Source: Methylobacter sp.
GTDB taxonomy: Bacteria > Pseudomonadota > Gammaproteobacteria > Methylococcales > Methylomonadaceae
Reading direction: 5' to 3'
NCBI GenBank assembly: GCA_030684815.1
Contig: JAUXXQ010000120.1
Span: 1 to 64,000 of the forward strand
Length of the DNA stretch: 64,000 bases
Shown: piece by piece, positions 61,588 to 64,000 of the stretch
How positions within the stretch are numbered: the stretch's first letter is position 1
Layout: each line of letters begins with the position of its first letter
Position numbers and translations under genes: made by a program
The notes under the pieces: generated by a model
Database searches by the model: none
Told to the model about the DNA's origin: nothing
The model's input: the letters and a program-made list of their open reading frames with translations, nothing else

Positions 61588-63336
61588 GTGCAGACATTAA
61601 AAGCCGCACTCGATGCCATCGCCGACCAGCCTTTCCACTGCGTACAACAGCTGCGCGGACGTTATGTTTTCCCCCGCTTTGAACTCAATTTCATCAGGAT
61701 GCAGGGCAGTCCCGGCGCCAACCCGGCATCCATTGCCTCCGTCAACATAGCGTTAGCCCACGCTAAAATCCCCGCCCTATTTTTGCAGACTGCCGACGCT
61801 AAACTGGCGGTGGCGGATTTTTTGATCCGGCGTTTTCGCGGCGGCATTGACCGTTTTGCCCAACAAAATCGCGGCAAAGACGGCAGCGGCTCGTTTAACA
61901 CCATTGCCTTAAGCCAAAAAATGCTGCACCGGGATAGCGTGTTGTTTGATGAGGCTAGGATTCAATTGCGCTTTAGCATCAGTCTGCCCGCCAAAGGCCA
62001 GGGCGGCGTTGTTGATGCCGAACAGGCATGGATTATGCTAGCGCAGGAACTGACCGCCATGGTCGACGCGACTTTTTTTTATCCGCATTACGACCCGCAA
62101 ACCCAGGCGCTGCTCCGGCAATTTGTCGAGGTGCTGCAAACCCGCGCCGAGATTATCCGCTTCATGCGTCAACAGGGTTTGGTGGTGTTTATTGCCAATG
62201 GCGCGATATTACCACGGCATAGCGGCATCGATGACCGGCCTGCTTCAGGTGATTTCGTCAACGCGTTTCAAGCACCGGCTACGTTACAAGTCACCATCCC
62301 TCTGCCGGATGGCCGTAGCCTTAGCGGCATGGGCATTAAACAGGGCATCACCTGCATTACCGGCGGCGGCTATCACGGCAAATCGACGCTGATGCAGGCG
62401 ATTTTGGCCGGGGTTTATGCGCACATTCCCGGAGACGGGCGGGAATACGTGGTGACGCGGGACGATGCGTTTTTTATCCGGGCCGAAGAGGGGCGCAGCA
62501 TCCGCAATGTCGATATCAGCGCGTTTATCAGCGATTTGCCGAATGGTCTGAAAACCGCCGATTTTTCCTCCGACAACGCCAGCGGCAGCACCTCGCAGGC
62601 GGCGGCTATTGTCGAAGCTATCGACAGCGGCAGCCGCCTGTTGCTGTTTGATGAAGACACCTGCGCCACCAATTTTCTGGTGCGCGACGAGCTGATCAAA
62701 AAAATACTGGATGCCGCGCAAGAGCCGATTAAGCCGCTGTATGCAACGGTGCGTTCGTTGTGGCAACAACATCAGGTGTCGATGATTTTTGTCGTTGGCG
62801 GCCTGGGCTATTTTTTGCAAAAAGCCGATACCTGTTTGCTGATGGAACATTATCTGTGCCGTGATATTACCGGCAAAGTGCGCGATAAATTAGGGCCGAT
62901 TGCACAAGACGAGATGCCGCTTGGCGATTTTGCGCAATCGCGCTATCTGGCCGCCGATAACTTCAATCCGGCTTATATCAACCGGCGTCTGAACAAGACC
63001 CTGCCCCAACGCATCAAAGACTTGCGCAATGCACCGAAGCAACTGGAATACGGCATGGATTTGCTCAATCTGGAGGCTGTGGCGCAAATTGCGGAAGCGC
63101 CGCAGCTGCTGGCTATCGGCTATTGTCTGCTGGCGTTACGGACTCAACTCCAGCAAGCGGGTGCTAAGGCAAAGAGCCTTCGTTTCTGGATAGATTGGCT
63201 GGAAAGTGAAATCGGCGAACACGGTTTGGAGGTGCTGAAAGCGGATTATCCGGGTCACTTGTCGATGCCGCGAAAGTATGAAATTGCTGCCGCGATCAAC
63301 AGGATACGGTCATTAAAACTTGTCTTGCAAAGATAA
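61588..63336 (+). CDS. Predicted ABC-class ATPase (COG3044 type)
   Basis: A 582-residue ATPase of the ABC_ATPase family. The start is GTG 61588 (MQTLKAALDAIADQPFHC), preceded by GCAGGAG; the frame runs 45 codons further into the palindromic repeat, which I exclude. Features: the N-terminal family segment FELNFIRMQGSPGANPAS, a Walker A-like GGGYHGKSTLMQAILAGVY, DISAFISDLPNG, an SGSTSQAAAIVEAID signature and the Walker B-like LLLFDEDTCATNFLVRD. Function unknown; homologues are soluble and unlinked to transport. Confidence 0.86.
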   Translation: MQTLKAALDAIADQPFHCVQQLRGRYVFPRFELNFIRMQGSPGANPASIASVNIALAHAKIPALFLQTADAKLAVADFLIRRFRGGIDRFAQQNRGKDGSGSFNTIALSQKMLHRDSVLFDEARIQLRFSISLPAKGQGGVVDAEQAWIMLAQELTAMVDATFFYPHYDPQTQALLRQFVEVLQTRAEIIRFMRQQGLVVFIANGAILPRHSGIDDRPASGDFVNAFQAPATLQVTIPLPDGRSLSGMGIKQGITCITGGGYHGKSTLMQAILAGVYAHIPGDGREYVVTRDDAFFIRAEEGRSIRNVDISAFISDLPNGLKTADFSSDNASGSTSQAAAIVEAIDSGSRLLLFDEDTCATNFLVRDELIKKILDAAQEPIKPLYATVRSLWQQHQVSMIFVVGGLGYFLQKADTCLLMEHYLCRDITGKVRDKLGPIAQDEMPLGDFAQSRYLAADNFNPAYINRRLNKTLPQRIKDLRNAPKQLEYGMDLLNLEAVAQIAEAPQLLAIGYCLLALRTQLQQAGAKAKSLRFWIDWLESEIGEHGLEVLKADYPGHLSMPRKYEIAAAINRIRSLKLVLQR

Positions 63337-63340
63337 AAAA

Positions 63341-63383
63341 AAGGCCGCCTCAGAGAGAAAAGGGGGTAAAACTAGGCGGCCTT
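63341..63383. terminator. Bidirectional terminator between ATPase and purK
   Basis: AAGGCCGCCT (63341-63350) and AGGCGGCCTT (63374-63383) form a perfect 10-bp stem. On the minus strand it is followed by eight T (ending purK), on the plus strand by a weak TTG. Confidence 0.75.
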
Positions 63384-63518
63384 TGTAGAGAGATAATGCG
63401 ACAAAAACAAACATCCTGTTTTTCCTTGTCAGGTGTAGATTATCAAAATAGTTCGGCGCGGTTTATTAGTACGAATACGTATCAGCTTATTTCCTGAAAA
63501 GAACATAGCAATGCAAGG

Positions 63519-63533
63519 CACGAAAATTTCGTG
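63519..63533. repeat. Palindromic dispersed repeat, truncated copy 4
   Basis: Only the core CACGAAAATTTCGTG remains, with a flank (read in reverse, CCTTGCATTGCTATGTTC) resembling that of copies 2 and 3. Located between the terminator and purK. Confidence 0.7.
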
Positions 63534-63556
63534 TTTTTTATCTGGAAATGGCTTAA

Positions 63557-64000
63557 CTACGAATCATCAACCTGATCGGCAAGCGCGGTCAGTTTCTGGA
63601 TTAATACGCTCAATTGCTCGGCATTCTCGGCGCGCACTGTGGCATGGGCGACTTTGCGGCCTTTGCGCGGGGCTTTGTCGTAAAGATGCAAATGCGTATG
63701 AGGAATTGCCAGCAGTTCTTCAGTTTTAGGCAGTCCGCCGATAAAATTAACCATCGCCGATTTGCCGACTGCGTGGGTCGCGCCTAACGGCAAATCCAGT
63801 ATCGCCCGCAAATGATTTTCAAATTGGCTGGTTTCTGCGCCTTCAATCGTCCAATGGCCGGAGTTATGCACCCGTGGCGCAAACTCGTTGACCAGCAATT
63901 GGCCGTTTATTTCAAATAATTCCAGGGCCAGCACGCCGACATAATCCAGCGCTTCCAGCAGACGCGATACATAGCTTTCGGCCTGTTGTTGCATGGCGTC
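63557..64000 (-). CDS. purK: 5-(carboxyamino)imidazole ribonucleotide synthase, C-terminal part
   Basis: ATP-grasp enzyme that converts AIR to N5-CAIR in purine synthesis. The visible 148 codons hold DAMQQQAESYVSRLLEALDYVGVLALELFEI, NEFAPRVHNSGHWTIEGAETSQFENHLRAIL (the ATP-grasp/active-site signature) and the C-terminal HLYDKAPRKGRKVAHATV. The 5' end lies beyond the window, and PurE would be expected upstream of it. Confidence 0.94.
   Translation of the reverse strand, partial: DAMQQQAESYVSRLLEALDYVGVLALELFEINGQLLVNEFAPRVHNSGHWTIEGAETSQFENHLRAILDLPLGATHAVGKSAMVNFIGGLPKTEELLAIPHTHLHLYDKAPRKGRKVAHATVRAENAEQLSVLIQKLTALADQVDDS

Overview
The window looks like chromosomal DNA of a gammaproteobacterium, most likely a methanotroph-type member of the Methylococcales. 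This rests on the gene order (tRNA-Tyr/Gly/Thr-tuf; hemA-prfA-prmC opposite a TPR lipoprotein-lolB-ispE-tRNA-Gln-prs-rplY-pth block; pcnB-folK-panBCD), on tusDC, and on a His/Met-rich cupredoxin protein. No methane or ammonia monooxygenase gene lies in the window, so the family assignment is inference.

Layout. 1-11.0 kb is housekeeping: the tuf end with three tRNAs, the minus-strand block from a TPR lipoprotein to pth, and the plus-strand hemA-prfA-prmC-JAMM operon. 11.0-12.95 kb is a graveyard of three broken insertion sequences. 13.2-19.4 kb carries DUF502, Hsp20, a DUF2934 protein, tusDC, a lone ribbon-helix-helix protein, ppa, thyA and two membrane proteins. 19.4-21.1 kb holds a cupredoxin/periplasmic protein pair. 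21.3-29.1 kb holds pgi, mltF, a phosphate-porin-like gene behind five tandem Pho boxes, and a TonB receptor of the FecA type with a Fur-like site. 29.2-41.9 kb is ubiD-uma2-prlC, an HDOD protein, an RDD protein with a 59-aa membrane protein, pcnB-folK-panBCD, fliW and leuB. 42-48.7 kb has an orphan multi-PAS histidine kinase and an orphan RND pump.

48.66-53.0 kb is a visibly AT-rich defence island. It encodes an ApaLI-like restriction enzyme, an amino-type DNA methyltransferase and a 730-residue protein that joins a PD-(D/E)XK-like N-terminus to a PIN-like nuclease C-terminus. A 117-bp MITE with a 6-bp target duplication separates the last gene from the restriction-modification pair. This two-nuclease protein is the best candidate for an undescribed system. 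53.3-64 kb returns to the core genome: a LonB/LonH-type protease, ybbA/tesA, a GlcG-like protein, a secreted beta-helix-like protein behind a second Pho-box array, an internally deleted IS, ssb, an ABC-class ATPase and the end of purK.

Two themes run across the window. First, phosphate starvation probably controls two distant genes (porin at 24.6 kb, surface protein at 58.1 kb) through tandem 11-bp TGTCA repeats. Second, a palindromic repeat family (core CACGAAAATTTCGTG) recurs at 26.3, 57.6, 61.5 and 63.5 kb, with a further half copy at 59.8 kb that was apparently split by the deleted IS.
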